Shown: positions 40,348-48,190 of the stretch, piece by piece
Layout of the letters: the number at the start of each line of letters is the position of its first letter
Position numbering within the stretch: the first letter of the stretch is position 1
NCBI RefSeq assembly: GCF_000426865.1
Contig: NZ_AUGE01000007.1
Coordinates: 102,184 to 166,183, forward strand
Reading direction: 5' to 3'
Length of the DNA stretch: 64,000 nucleotides
Source of the DNA: Citrifermentans bremense R1
GTDB taxonomy: Bacteria > Desulfobacterota > Desulfuromonadia > Geobacterales > Geobacteraceae
The notes under the pieces: model-generated
Databases searched by the model: none
Told to the model about the DNA's origin: nothing
Seen by the model: the letters and a program-made list of their open reading frames with translations, nothing else
Translations under genes and position numbers: made by a program

Positions 40348-40773
40348 CTAGAGACTCCTCCCCAGAACTTTTTCGCAGATATCGGCGGACAGGGTCTCGG
40401 CGCTTGCGGTGAGAAGACGGCGTGCGTCCTCGGTCTCCTGGGCAACCTTCGCCTTGATGGAGGCGAGGCTCGCGCCGGCTTCGGAACGCGCCTTGTCCAG
40501 GATGGCGGCCTCCTGCTGCTGGGCCTCCTTCTTCAGTGCGCCACGCTCGTCGGCGGCACCGGCGCGGATCTCGCGCATGCGTGCCTCGTAGCCGGCCATT
40601 TTCTCCTGCACTTCCCGGTCGACCTCGGCGCTCTTTTGCTTTGCGCCGTTGATCTGGGCGGAGCGCTCGGCGAGCTGTTTCCTGATCGGCTTGTAGAGGA
40701 AGGCGTTCAGGAGCAGCACGAGAACCAGAAAGTTCACCAGCTGGAATACAAATGCGATGTCTAAATTGATCAC
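40348..40773 (-). CDS. atpX: ATP synthase Fo subunit b' (second b-type subunit)
   Basis: A 141-residue b-type stalk protein. One N-terminal transmembrane helix (about 7-25: VFQLVNFLVLVLLLNAFLY) and a charged coiled coil follow. With atpF it makes a heterodimeric stalk, as in photosynthetic bacteria and several deltaproteobacteria. I chose GTG 40773, five bases after AGGTGG; TTG 40776 is also in frame. It is the first gene of the seven-gene operon. Confidence 0.92.
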   Translation of the reverse strand: MINLDIAFVFQLVNFLVLVLLLNAFLYKPIRKQLAERSAQINGAKQKSAEVDREVQEKMAGYEARMREIRAGAADERGALKKEAQQQEAAILDKARSEAGASLASIKAKVAQETEDARRLLTASAETLSADICEKVLGRSL

Positions 40774-40800
40774 CAAACCACCTCTATTCGAACATTTTTA

Positions 40801-40911
40801 AAGACGTATACGTCTTAGGCTGTAGCTGGGTCCGCGCAAAACAGGTGATAGCTACCACATAAATCCTTTTTGTGTCAAGCGATTTATCCCTTGGGATGAA
40901 GAATTGTATAC
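40801..40911 (-). promoter_or_regulatory. atpXFHAGDC promoter flanked by GTATAC sites
   Basis: On the minus strand TTGACA (40873-40878) is followed by an 18-base spacer and TAGCTA (40849-40854), giving a start near 40842. GTATAC lies upstream at 40906-40911 (about -65) and downstream at 40806-40811 (about +31 to +36). The downstream copy is the centre of the perfect 16-base palindrome AAGACGTATACGTCTT (40801-40816), a strong operator candidate. Confidence 0.65.
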
Positions 40912-41121
40912 AGTTTCGTCAGCTGCAGAGGAGGCTGAGCGGGGCGACTTTGCTGTGACAGTGGGCGCTGTAGCTGGAGACAGAGGGCACTCTTGCAAGT
41001 GGCATCAACCGGTTGCTATGAGCAAGTTCAAAACAGTTTTTGGCAAACGTATGACAATTTACTGCAGCCAACTTTTCCCTCTGCCAAATGGAGAATCACA
41101 GACTGAACATTCCGTCCCTCC

Positions 41122-41147
41122 CCTCTCCCAAAGGGCGAGGGGAGACA
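41122..41147. repeat. Palindromic repeat CCTCTCCCAAAGGGCGAGGGG, copy 1
   Basis: A 26-base element identical to 45472-45497. The arms CCTC(T)CCC and GGGCGAGGGG can pair. It lies in the 470-bp spacer between atpX and parB; the rest of that spacer holds the atp promoter and otherwise nothing I can identify. Confidence 0.7.
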
Positions 41148-41243
41148 AGCAGCTTTCCTCTCCACATTACTGAAAGAGTTGGGGAAACATGCGGAAGACG
41201 AGGCATGGGTTGAGGCTCGTTCCAATCGAATCGAGACGGCGCG

Positions 41244-42083
41244 CTACAGGTTCAGGAGTTCCACGATCCTGGCGAGTTCCTTCTGGTCCGCGTAGCTTAT
41301 CTCCAGCTTGCCGCCGCGCCCGGAACTCTTCAGGGCGACCTTGGCTCCGAAGAAGCGCTGCATCCGGTCCATGAGGTCCTTCTGGTCCGGGCTCTCGACA
41401 GGCTTCTGGGGCTTTTTCGCCGGTCCCGCCTTCTTGCGCTTGACCAGCGCCTCGGTCTCGCGCACCGAGAGGTGGTTCTTGACGATCTCGTCGCGGGCCG
41501 CCTTCTGCTCCTCGGGGTCTTCCAGGGTGAGGAGCGCGCGGGCGTGCCCCATGGAGATGCGGTCTTCGGCCACGTCGCGCTTGATCTCGGCGGGAAGCCT
41601 CAAAAGCCTCAGGGCGTTGGCAATGGTCGAGCGCTCCTTGCCGACCCTCTTGGCCAGTTCCTCCTGCGAGAGGGAGAAGCGCTCCAAAAGCGCATGGTAC
41701 GCCTCGGCCTCCTCGACCGCGTTCAGGTCCTCGCGCTGGATGTTCTCGATGAGCGCCATTTCCAGGGCGGTCTCCTCGGAAACGTCCTGGATCACCACCG
41801 GGACCTCGCGCAGCCCAGCCTTTTGTGCGGCGCGCCAGCGGCGCTCGCCGGCGATCAGCTCGTAGTGCCCCGCCTTCTTGAGCACGACCAGGGGCTGGAT
41901 GATCCCCTTCTCGCGGATGGAAGCGGCGAGCTCCTCCAGCTTCTCGTTGACGAAGGTCTTTCTCGGCTGTTCCTTGTTGGGCCTGATCTCCTCGATCGGG
42001 CAGGAGAAGTACTTCTTGCCGTGGTCCTCCACGACCGGGAGCAGCGCCCCCATCCCCTTGCCGAGCCCCATCTTCTTAACCAT
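41244..42083 (-). CDS. parB: Chromosome-partitioning protein ParB
   Basis: A 279-residue centromere-binding protein. The ParB/Sulfiredoxin CTP-binding domain shows the motif GERRWRAAQKAGLREVPVV (about residues 78-96). The HTH region ERFSLSQEELAKRVGKERSTIANALRLL (about 134-161) recognises parS. A basic linker (KRKKAGPAKKPQKP) precedes the dimerisation tail. The start ATG 42083 follows CGGGAGGTG and overlaps parA by eight bases. No parS (TGTTTCACGTGAAACA) was found in the window. Confidence 0.96.
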   Translation of the reverse strand: MVKKMGLGKGMGALLPVVEDHGKKYFSCPIEEIRPNKEQPRKTFVNEKLEELAASIREKGIIQPLVVLKKAGHYELIAGERRWRAAQKAGLREVPVVIQDVSEETALEMALIENIQREDLNAVEEAEAYHALLERFSLSQEELAKRVGKERSTIANALRLLRLPAEIKRDVAEDRISMGHARALLTLEDPEEQKAARDEIVKNHLSVRETEALVKRKKAGPAKKPQKPVESPDQKDLMDRMQRFFGAKVALKSSGRGGKLEISYADQKELARIVELLNL

Positions 42084-42849
42084 GTGACACCTCCCGTCCG
42101 ATGATTTCCTTGGCCAGGTCCATGTAGCTCGTGGCCCCCCTGGAGGTTATGTCGTACAGGCAGATCGGCTTGCCATGCGAGGGGGCCTCGGAGAGACGAA
42201 CGTTCCTGGGGATCACCGTCTGCAGGGTCTCCTTGGCAAAATGGGTGCGGATCTCCTCGCCCACCTGGCGCGACAGGTTGTTTCGCGCGTCGAACATGGT
42301 GAGCAGGATCCCTTCTATGATGAGGGAGCTATTCAGCCCCTGCTGGATCAGGTTGATGGTCTTCAAAATCTGCGAAAGCCCTTCCATCGCGTAGAACTCG
42401 CACTGCAGCGGTATCAGCACGGAATTGGCTGCGGTCATCGCGTTGATGGTGAGGAGGTTCAAAGAGGGGGGGCAGTCGATGAATATGTAGTCGTAGGAGT
42501 CGGAAACGGAATTGAGGATCCGCTTGAGCTTCCTCTCGCGGTCGGTGACGCTGACCAGCTCCAGTTCGGCGCCCGCGAGGTCGGAGGTCGCCGGGAACAG
42601 GTGCAGGTAGGGAAGTTCGGTGCGCTGGATGATCCTTGCCGCGGGCGCGTCATCGATGAGCGCGTCGTAGATGCTCTCTTCGAGCAGTTCCTTGTCCGCG
42701 CCGACGCCGCTCCCCGCGTTCCCCTGCGGGTCCATGTCCACCAGGAGCACCCGGCGTTCGGCGACAGCCAGCGAGGCTGAAAGGTTGACCGCCGTCGTGG
42801 TCTTTCCCACGCCACCCTTTTGATTCGCCACACAGATGATCTTAGCCAT
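42076..42849 (-). CDS. parA: Chromosome-partitioning ATPase ParA (Soj)
   Basis: A 257-residue deviant-Walker ATPase that moves ParB-parS complexes. The P-loop is KGGVGKTTTAVNLS (about 11-24) with the signature lysine. DMDPQGNAGSGVG (about 38-50) and IDCPPSLNLLT (about 118-128) also fit the family. The start ATG 42849 is preceded by AGAAGAAAAC. It forms an operon with parB. A position near oriC is common for this pair, but the origin is not in view. Confidence 0.96.
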   Translation of the reverse strand: MAKIICVANQKGGVGKTTTAVNLSASLAVAERRVLLVDMDPQGNAGSGVGADKELLEESIYDALIDDAPAARIIQRTELPYLHLFPATSDLAGAELELVSVTDRERKLKRILNSVSDSYDYIFIDCPPSLNLLTINAMTAANSVLIPLQCEFYAMEGLSQILKTINLIQQGLNSSLIIEGILLTMFDARNNLSRQVGEEIRTHFAKETLQTVIPRNVRLSEAPSHGKPICLYDITSRGATSYMDLAKEIIGREVSHG

Positions 42850-42963
42850 GTTTTCTTCTCGATATGGAGTTGATTCGGGTATTAAAGAACATTCAAAGCA
42901 GGGAAAACTACCATACTGCCGACTCTATGGAAAGCGTTTTTCTTCATAGCGGCGGTAACCGTT

Positions 42964-43007
42964 CCTTGACTTTGGTCAAGGCGGCTGTCTGGAAGCGGAT
43001 ATATCCT
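42964..43007 (+). promoter_or_regulatory. FNR/CRP-type box and promoter of the triheme cytochrome gene
   Basis: CCTTGAC-TTTG-GTCAAGG (42964-42981) is a perfect inverted repeat containing TTGAC-N4-GTCAA, the CRP/FNR-family operator form. TATCCT at 43002-43007 is a plausible -10, with a start near 43014. That places the box centre at about -41.5, the class II activator position. Confidence 0.6.
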
Positions 43008-43080
43008 ATCTCGGCGAAAGTTGTTTTCGGCCTAAGACACCCGTCAGGGTTCACTATGAGAACTTAGCAAAGGAGAGCAG

Positions 43081-43332
43081 ATGAAGAAACTGATTCCGGC
43101 ATTGGCAATGCTGCTGGTTGCGTCCGCAGCTTACGGCTACGAGTGCAAGGTCTGTCACAGCAAGAACCCCGCTATGGTGCGCATGCACAAGGCGCTGCAG
43201 GGAAGAAACTGTTTCGACTGTCACAAGATGGGCGAGAAGCTGATGGGTAAAGGTATTCCCAAAGACAAGGCTGCCCAATTGAAGCGCCGCGAGAGCGAGC
43301 AGATCTGCTTCGAGTGCCATAAAAAGCCGTAG
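43081..43332 (+). CDS. Small triheme c-type cytochrome
   Basis: An 83-residue periplasmic protein. An N-terminal signal peptide (about 1-19, MKKLIPALAMLLVASAAYG) precedes three heme-binding motifs: CKVCH (22-26), CFDCH (44-48) and CFECH (76-80). Extra His residues (for example His36) could be distal ligands. It is about the size of Geobacter's periplasmic triheme cytochromes, but the motif spacing differs from what I recall of the PpcA family. The start ATG 43081 follows AAAGGAGAG. It is a single-gene unit with its own promoter and terminator. Confidence 0.9.
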   Translation: MKKLIPALAMLLVASAAYGYECKVCHSKNPAMVRMHKALQGRNCFDCHKMGEKLMGKGIPKDKAAQLKRRESEQICFECHKKP

Positions 43333-43379
43333 TTTCGACAAATTCAGAATTTAGACCGGTCAACCTCAGGCCGGTCCTT

Positions 43380-43428
43380 GCCCCTCACCCCTCGTTGCCC
43401 TCCTGGCCCTGGTGAGGGGCCTTTTTTT
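43380..43428 (+). terminator. Terminator after the triheme cytochrome
   Basis: The stem GCCCCTCACC (43380-43389)/GGTGAGGGGC (43411-43420) has a 21-base loop and is followed by CTTTTTTT. It lies 48 bases past the stop. Confidence 0.75.
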
Positions 43429-43516
43429 ACCCACCGTAGCCTTTGGCGAAGGTGGGTTGCGCATCCCCACTCCTTGGCTATACTTTCCCCTTTAGTCAAT
43501 GAGATTAGGAGGATGC

Positions 43517-44716
43517 ATGACCCGCCCCGCAGACCTTCCCATCCGCGTCAAATTCTTCGGACTGATGTCGCTACTTTTAATCGCCCTCTTGCTGGCAAGC
43601 GGCCTCTTCATCTACAACCGGCAGAAAGAATTCATCGTCAGGTTCGCCGTCGACAACGCCCGCAGCTTCGCCACCACCGTAATAGAGACGCGCGAGTACA
43701 TGTCCTCCGTGGTCAGGGGGGAGCCTGAACAAAATTACAACCTGGTGCCCCAGGTGGTGGCCACCCAGGTCGCGAAAAGGGTCACCCAAAACAGCAAGTT
43801 CTACGTGCGCCAGGTCTCGCTGCGCTACCGCAACCCCGGCAATAAACCGGACGCCTACGAGACAAAGCAACTGCAGTACTTCATCAACAATCCCAACGCC
43901 GAGGTCTACGACATCGTGCAAAGCGGCGAGATCAGCCTCTTCCGTTACCTGCAGCCGATGCGCGCCACCGCCTCCTGCCTCGAATGCCACGGCAGCTACG
44001 AAACCGCACCCGATTTCGTGAAGAAGCGCTTCCCCCCCGGCCACTATTCCTACAACTACAAGGTGGGCGAGGTGATCGGGGCGGTCTCGGTCAGCATCCC
44101 GGTCAAGGACCTCTACGCCCAACTGGGCGCAAACCTCAAACTCGACCTCCTCTTCCGTGGCATGGTCTACGTGATCGTCACCCTGGTGATGGGATTCATC
44201 ATGAGCCGCCAGATCCTGAATCCCATCAAGCTCCTCTCCGAACGCATGATCTCGGTGACCCGCACCGGCAACTTCAAAGACAAACTGCCGCAGAAGACCA
44301 AGGACGAAATCGGCATGCTGATCGGCTCCTTCAACGAGATGATGGACGAGCTCTCCAGCCGCACCGTCCAGTCGAAGGAGGCGGACGAGCGCTACCGCCG
44401 CTTCATCGAGGTGGCCGCCTCGGCGGTGATCACCTTCCTCAAGGACGGCAAGATCGTCATCGCCAACCAGAAAGCCGAGTCCCTCTTCGGGCGCTCGCGG
44501 CAGGAACTGCTGGGGGAATCGATCTTCGGCTTTCTGGAGGAGGGGGCCGCGCTCAAGGAGAGGCTTTCCACGCAGGCGGAGTTCCGGGACGAAGCCTCCC
44601 GCCAGATAGTCAACGGCGTCGGCGGGAAACGGACGGAAGTGGAGATGGTGCTCTCCGTTTCCAGGACGGACCGGGAGCCGATGTTCACCGCCATTCTCAG
44701 GGAGCGCAGGGGATAA
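43517..44716 (+). CDS. Heme-containing (DUF3365/Tll0287-like) HAMP-PAS sensor without kinase domain
   Basis: A 399-residue membrane protein. TM1 spans about 13-33 and TM2 about 209-229. The periplasmic part (35-208) has the DUF3365 pattern with one covalent-heme motif, CLECH (154-158). A HAMP domain (about 230-285) and a PAS domain (about 295-395) follow. The protein then stops, with no histidine kinase, GGDEF or receptor signalling domain. The start ATG 43517 follows TTAGGAGG. It may act through protein contact, or be the sensing half of a split system. No partner gene is adjacent. Confidence 0.8.
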   Translation: MTRPADLPIRVKFFGLMSLLLIALLLASGLFIYNRQKEFIVRFAVDNARSFATTVIETREYMSSVVRGEPEQNYNLVPQVVATQVAKRVTQNSKFYVRQVSLRYRNPGNKPDAYETKQLQYFINNPNAEVYDIVQSGEISLFRYLQPMRATASCLECHGSYETAPDFVKKRFPPGHYSYNYKVGEVIGAVSVSIPVKDLYAQLGANLKLDLLFRGMVYVIVTLVMGFIMSRQILNPIKLLSERMISVTRTGNFKDKLPQKTKDEIGMLIGSFNEMMDELSSRTVQSKEADERYRRFIEVAASAVITFLKDGKIVIANQKAESLFGRSRQELLGESIFGFLEEGAALKERLSTQAEFRDEASRQIVNGVGGKRTEVEMVLSVSRTDREPMFTAILRERRG

Positions 44717-44799
44717 GGGCGCGGCCGCGCGGGAAAGTTTGCAGCGCGGCTGCCGATTATGCTAGAGTGTGCCGATCATCGGCAAGGAGAACTCATTAA

Positions 44800-45327
44800 A
44801 TGGCCAAAGCAGGAAAAGAATTGTACGTCGGAAGCCTGTCCTACGACGCTACGGAATACGATATTCACAAGATGTTCTCCGTCTCAGGGACGGTAACCTC
44901 CGTTCACCTGATCACGGATGCTGTCACCGGAGAGTTCAAAGGGTGCGGCTACGTCAGGATGTCAACCGAGGCCGAGGCCAAGGACGCCATCGATTCGCTG
45001 GACGGAGCGTGGCTCCTCGACAAATCGATCACCGTATCCTACGCGAACCCCCAGAAGATGAAGCCCGGCGGGGGCGGCGCCAAGGCGCTTCCGAAGCGGT
45101 GGGGCAAGAGCGCTGCGGAAAAGGCTGCAGCAGGCAAAACGGCTGCTCCAAAAGCCGCGGCTCCCAAGGCCGCAGCGGCAAAACCCGCTGCAGCGAAACC
45201 TGCAGCGCCTAAGCCGGCAGCTAAACCAGCTTCCTCCCGTCCCGCAGGTTCAAGACCCGCAGCTTCGAAGCCGGCCTCTTCAAGACCCAGCTCCGCGAAA
45301 CCCGGCAGCAGATCCGGAAAGCGGTAA
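44800..45327 (+). CDS. RRM-type RNA-binding protein with Ala/Lys/Pro-rich tail
   Basis: A 175-residue protein. Residues 6-88 form an RNA-recognition motif: RNP2 is LYVGSL (8-13) and RNP1 is KGCGYVRM (47-54), where the aromatic Phe of RNP1 is replaced by Cys/Tyr. From about 95 onward the chain is low-complexity, with repeated KAAAPK/KPAA units and then SRPAGS/SKPASSRP units, positively charged and like a histone H1 tail. The start ATG 44800 follows CAAGGAG; a small palindrome (GCCGATCATCGGC, 44771-44783) precedes it. Role probably RNA binding; targets unknown. Confidence 0.88.
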   Translation: MAKAGKELYVGSLSYDATEYDIHKMFSVSGTVTSVHLITDAVTGEFKGCGYVRMSTEAEAKDAIDSLDGAWLLDKSITVSYANPQKMKPGGGGAKALPKRWGKSAAEKAAAGKTAAPKAAAPKAAAAKPAAAKPAAPKPAAKPASSRPAGSRPAASKPASSRPSSAKPGSRSGKR

Positions 45328-45386
45328 CAGAAATCCCCCCTGCCTCCCTTTGCGAAGCTGCTTCTAAGAATTCCGGTGAACTTCGG

Positions 45387-45497
45387 GTCCCTCCCCCTCT
45401 GGGGGAGGGACAAGGTGAGGGAGACGCCACGAAGACAAGAGCTTGCCCGGGGCACCGCCCTCACCCCCTCTCCTCTCCCAAAGGGCGAGGGGAGACA
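45387..45497. repeat. Two GC-rich palindromes before uvrC
   Basis: 45387-45411 is a hairpin with arms GTCCCTCCCCC and GGGGGAGGGAC. 45472-45497 is the second copy of the 26-base element at 41122-41147. The 228-bp spacer between the RRM gene and uvrC consists mostly of these repeats. They create a spurious in-frame extension upstream of uvrC. Confidence 0.7.
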
Positions 45498-45555
45498 GGC
45501 GGCCTTAAAACAACCCACCTTCCCTTCTAACCAGCTTCAGTCTATACTACGCCTC

Positions 45556-47427
45556 ATGATTACTCAGGCGATGATCGAGAACTTCCCCCCCTCCCCCGGC
45601 GTCTACCTCATGAAGAGCGCCGACGGCACCGTCATCTACGTCGGCAAAGCGCGCAACCTCAAGAAAAGAGTCCGCTCCTACGCGGGAGACACCCGCGATT
45701 CCCGGGTCCACATCCGCTTCATGGTGCAACTTGTCCATTCGGTCGACTACCTGGTCACCGACACGGAGAAGGAAGCGCTCATCCTCGAAAACACGCTGAT
45801 CAAGCAGCACCGCCCCAAGTACAACATCAACCTGCGCGACGACAAGACCTACTTCTCGCTGCGCATGGATATGAAAGAACAGTTCCCGCGCCTATCCATC
45901 GTCCGGAAGATCCCCTCTGACGGCGCGCGCTACTTCGGCCCCTACGCCTCGGCCACCGCCGCCAAAGAGGTGCTGAAGCAGCTCTACAAGATGTTCCCGC
46001 TGCGCCACTACCCGCTTGCCACCTGCATGGCCAGAAAGCGCCCCTGCCTGTACCACCAGATCAAGCAGTGCTCCGCCCCTTGCTGCGGCCTCATCTCGGC
46101 CGCGGAGTATGCGGCGCTGGCCCAGGGGGCCACACTCTTTCTGGAGGGGAAGAACACCGAGGTGGCGCGGCTGTACCGGTCCAAGATGAACCTGGCCTCC
46201 GAACAGATGCGCTACGAGGACGCGGCCCGCTACCGGGACCTGCTGCGCGCCATCGAGGTGACGGTCGAGCGGCAGAAGATGGTGGCGCAAAGCGGCGACA
46301 GCGACGTCTTCGGCTTGCACCGCGAGGCGGACCGGATGCAGATTGCCCTTTTGCACATCCGCGGCGGGACCCTGACCGGCGGGCGGAGCTTCCTCTTCGA
46401 CTGGGAACTGGAGACCGAGGAGGGACTGGCCTCCTTCCTGAACGAGTACTACGACCTGGACGCGCCTATCCCCCCCCAGGTGCTGATACCGGTTCCCATA
46501 GCCGAGCCCGCCGCGCTGGAGGAGCTTCTTTCCGAAAAAGCGGGGAAGAAGGTGACCATCGCGGTGCCGCAGCGCGGCCCGAAACTCGAAATGGTGAAAC
46601 TCGCCGGGAAGAACGCCGAGACCGCTGCCCAGGAGCGCCTGGCGCGGGAGAGTTCCTCGGCGACGCTTCTGACCGAACTGGCCGAGAAACTGAACCTGCC
46701 GCGCCCCCCGAGGAGGATCGAGTGCTACGACATCTCCAACATCCAGGGGGAGATGGCGGTCGGGAGCCGGGTGGTCTTCATCGACGGCAGGGCCGACAAG
46801 TCCTTGTACCGGCGCTACCGGATCAAGGGGGTGCTGCAATCGGATGACTTCGCCATGATGCGCGAGGTCCTCTCGCGCAGGTTCAAGGCCGAAAGCAGCG
46901 AAGAGAAGCCGGACCTGATCGTGGTCGACGGGGGTCTCGGGCAGCTGGGCGTCTTGAACGCGGTGCTCGACGAGCTTGAGGTCACCGGGGTCGAGGCGGC
47001 GGGGCTCGCCAAGAGCCGCGTGGCCCGCGACATGGAGAGCGAAGAGATCGAACGCAGCGACGAGCGCGTGTTCCGCCCCGGCCGCAAGAATGCCATTGCG
47101 CTCAGGCAGAGTTCCGCCCCGCTACTGCTCCTGGTGCGCATCAGGGACGAGGCGCACCGGTTCGCCGTCACCTACCACAAGGACGTGCGCAGCAAGGTCC
47201 TGACCGGGTCCGAGTTGGACGGAGTCGCGGGTATCGGCGAGAAGAGGAAGAAGGCGCTGTTGAAGCATTTCGGGAGCTTGAAGCGGGTGAAAGAGGCGAC
47301 GCTGGAAGAGCTGAAGGGCGCGCCCGGGATGACCGAAAGCGCGGCGAAGGCGTTGGTGGAGCGGTTGCATGGCAGCCCCCTCCCCAACCCTCCCCCTCCG
47401 GGGGAGGGAGCGATGGACAACGACTAA
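45556..47427 (+). CDS. uvrC: UvrABC system protein C (excinuclease)
   Basis: Makes both incisions in nucleotide excision repair. The 623-residue protein has a GIY-YIG nuclease domain (PGVYLMK and VIYVGKARNLKKRV, about 14-40), a UVR motif (near 200-235), a UvrC RNase H-like domain (YDISNIQGEMAVGS and VVDGGLGQL), and a helix-hairpin-helix end (DGVAGIGEKRKKALLKHFGS). I chose ATG 45556; the frame upstream runs through repeats, and ATG 45571 is an alternative. The last ~14 codons (SPLPNPPPPGEG...) are encoded by an intergenic-type repeat. Confidence 0.96.
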   Translation: MITQAMIENFPPSPGVYLMKSADGTVIYVGKARNLKKRVRSYAGDTRDSRVHIRFMVQLVHSVDYLVTDTEKEALILENTLIKQHRPKYNINLRDDKTYFSLRMDMKEQFPRLSIVRKIPSDGARYFGPYASATAAKEVLKQLYKMFPLRHYPLATCMARKRPCLYHQIKQCSAPCCGLISAAEYAALAQGATLFLEGKNTEVARLYRSKMNLASEQMRYEDAARYRDLLRAIEVTVERQKMVAQSGDSDVFGLHREADRMQIALLHIRGGTLTGGRSFLFDWELETEEGLASFLNEYYDLDAPIPPQVLIPVPIAEPAALEELLSEKAGKKVTIAVPQRGPKLEMVKLAGKNAETAAQERLARESSSATLLTELAEKLNLPRPPRRIECYDISNIQGEMAVGSRVVFIDGRADKSLYRRYRIKGVLQSDDFAMMREVLSRRFKAESSEEKPDLIVVDGGLGQLGVLNAVLDELEVTGVEAAGLAKSRVARDMESEEIERSDERVFRPGRKNAIALRQSSAPLLLLVRIRDEAHRFAVTYHKDVRSKVLTGSELDGVAGIGEKRKKALLKHFGSLKRVKEATLEELKGAPGMTESAAKALVERLHGSPLPNPPPPGEGAMDND

Positions 47428-47451
47428 CCCCTCCCCCTCCGGGGGAGGGAG
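47388..47451. repeat. Two tandem CCCTCCCCC/GGGGGAGGG hairpins at the uvrC end
   Basis: Copies at 47388-47410 and 47428-47451 are near-identical 23-24 base palindromes, 40 bases apart. The first lies inside the uvrC reading frame and the second just after its stop. They belong to the same family as 45387-45411. Confidence 0.75.
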
Positions 47452-47466
47452 CCCTGCCGCAAATAA

Positions 47467-47502
47467 GAAGGGGGCGCCGGTTTTTCCGGCGCCCCCTTCT
47501 TC
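47467..47502. terminator. Hairpin between convergent uvrC and mglA
   Basis: A 14-base stem, GAAGGGGGCGCCGG and its complement, with a TTTTT loop. The 3' flank is T-rich but not a clean U-run. It may stop transcription from both sides. Confidence 0.6.
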
Positions 47503-47544
47503 GTTCATTATCTCAAGCCCTCTCCTACTTCCCTTCTTGGATCC

Positions 47545-48132
47545 CTACTTCCCTTTCTTCAGATCGAAAAGGATCAGCTTGGCTACGGCCTTCAAGGTTT
47601 CGAAGACCCCCTCGCCGGTGGTGGCGCAGGCCTCGAATTCCGGGACGTTGGTGGGGTTCAGCTCGCGGCGCAGTTCCTCCACGGAGAGGATGTTGGGGAG
47701 GTCGCGCTTGTTGTACTGGACCACGTAGGGGATCTTGTCCAGATCGTACCCCTGCTCGATCAAGTTTATGCGCAGGTTCTCCACGCTCTCGACGTTGGCG
47801 TCCATCCGCTCTTCCTGGGAGTCGGCCACGAACACAACGCCGTCCACCCCCTTGAGGATCAGTTTCCTGGAGGCGTCATAGAAGACCTGGCCGGGGACCG
47901 TGTACAGGTGGAAGCGGGTCTTGAAGCCGCGGATCTCGCCCAGCGCCAGGGGGAGGAAATCGAAGAAAAGGGTACGTTCGGTCTCGGTGGCGAGGCTGAT
48001 CATCTTCCCCTTCGCGTCCGGGGCGGTCTTCTGGTAAACGAACTGCAGGTTGGTCGTCTTCCCGCACAGCCCAGGGCCGTAATAGACGATTTTGCAGTTG
48101 ATTTCACGGGAAGCGTAGTTGATGAATGACAT
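47545..48132 (-). CDS. mglA: MglA-type small GTPase
   Basis: A 195-residue Ras-like GTPase that sets cell polarity in gliding or twitching bacteria. The P-loop is GPGLCGKTT (19-27), the switch region has [16 protein letters not shown] (about 78-93, with the family's unusual PGQ), and the guanine-specificity motif is NKRD (about 141-144). The start ATG 48132 follows AGAGG. It lies 58 bases downstream of its probable GAP partner mglB on the same strand. Confidence 0.94.
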   Translation of the reverse strand: MSFINYASREINCKIVYYGPGLCGKTTNLQFVYQKTAPDAKGKMISLATETERTLFFDFLPLALGEIRGFKTRFHLYTVPGQVFYDASRKLILKGVDGVVFVADSQEERMDANVESVENLRINLIEQGYDLDKIPYVVQYNKRDLPNILSVEELRRELNPTNVPEFEACATTGEGVFETLKAVAKLILFDLKKGK

Positions 48133-48190
48133 CCGACGTTACCTCTTATAGTTGATGCATCACACTGGTTACTATGGGGCGGGCCATGCT

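Noticed and set aside
41244..43080. Search for parS and an origin near parAB
   Set aside because: No TGTTTCACGTGAAACA-like site and no DnaA-box cluster were seen, so no origin or partition site is claimed.
43054..43341. Minus-strand frame opposite the triheme cytochrome
   Set aside because: The plus-strand gene has a signal peptide, three heme motifs and a strong ribosome site, so the opposite frame is a shadow.
45376..45555. N-terminal extension of uvrC
   Set aside because: It translates the intergenic palindromes (a GSLPLWGR/SPLPKGEG type sequence), which is a known kind of spurious extension.
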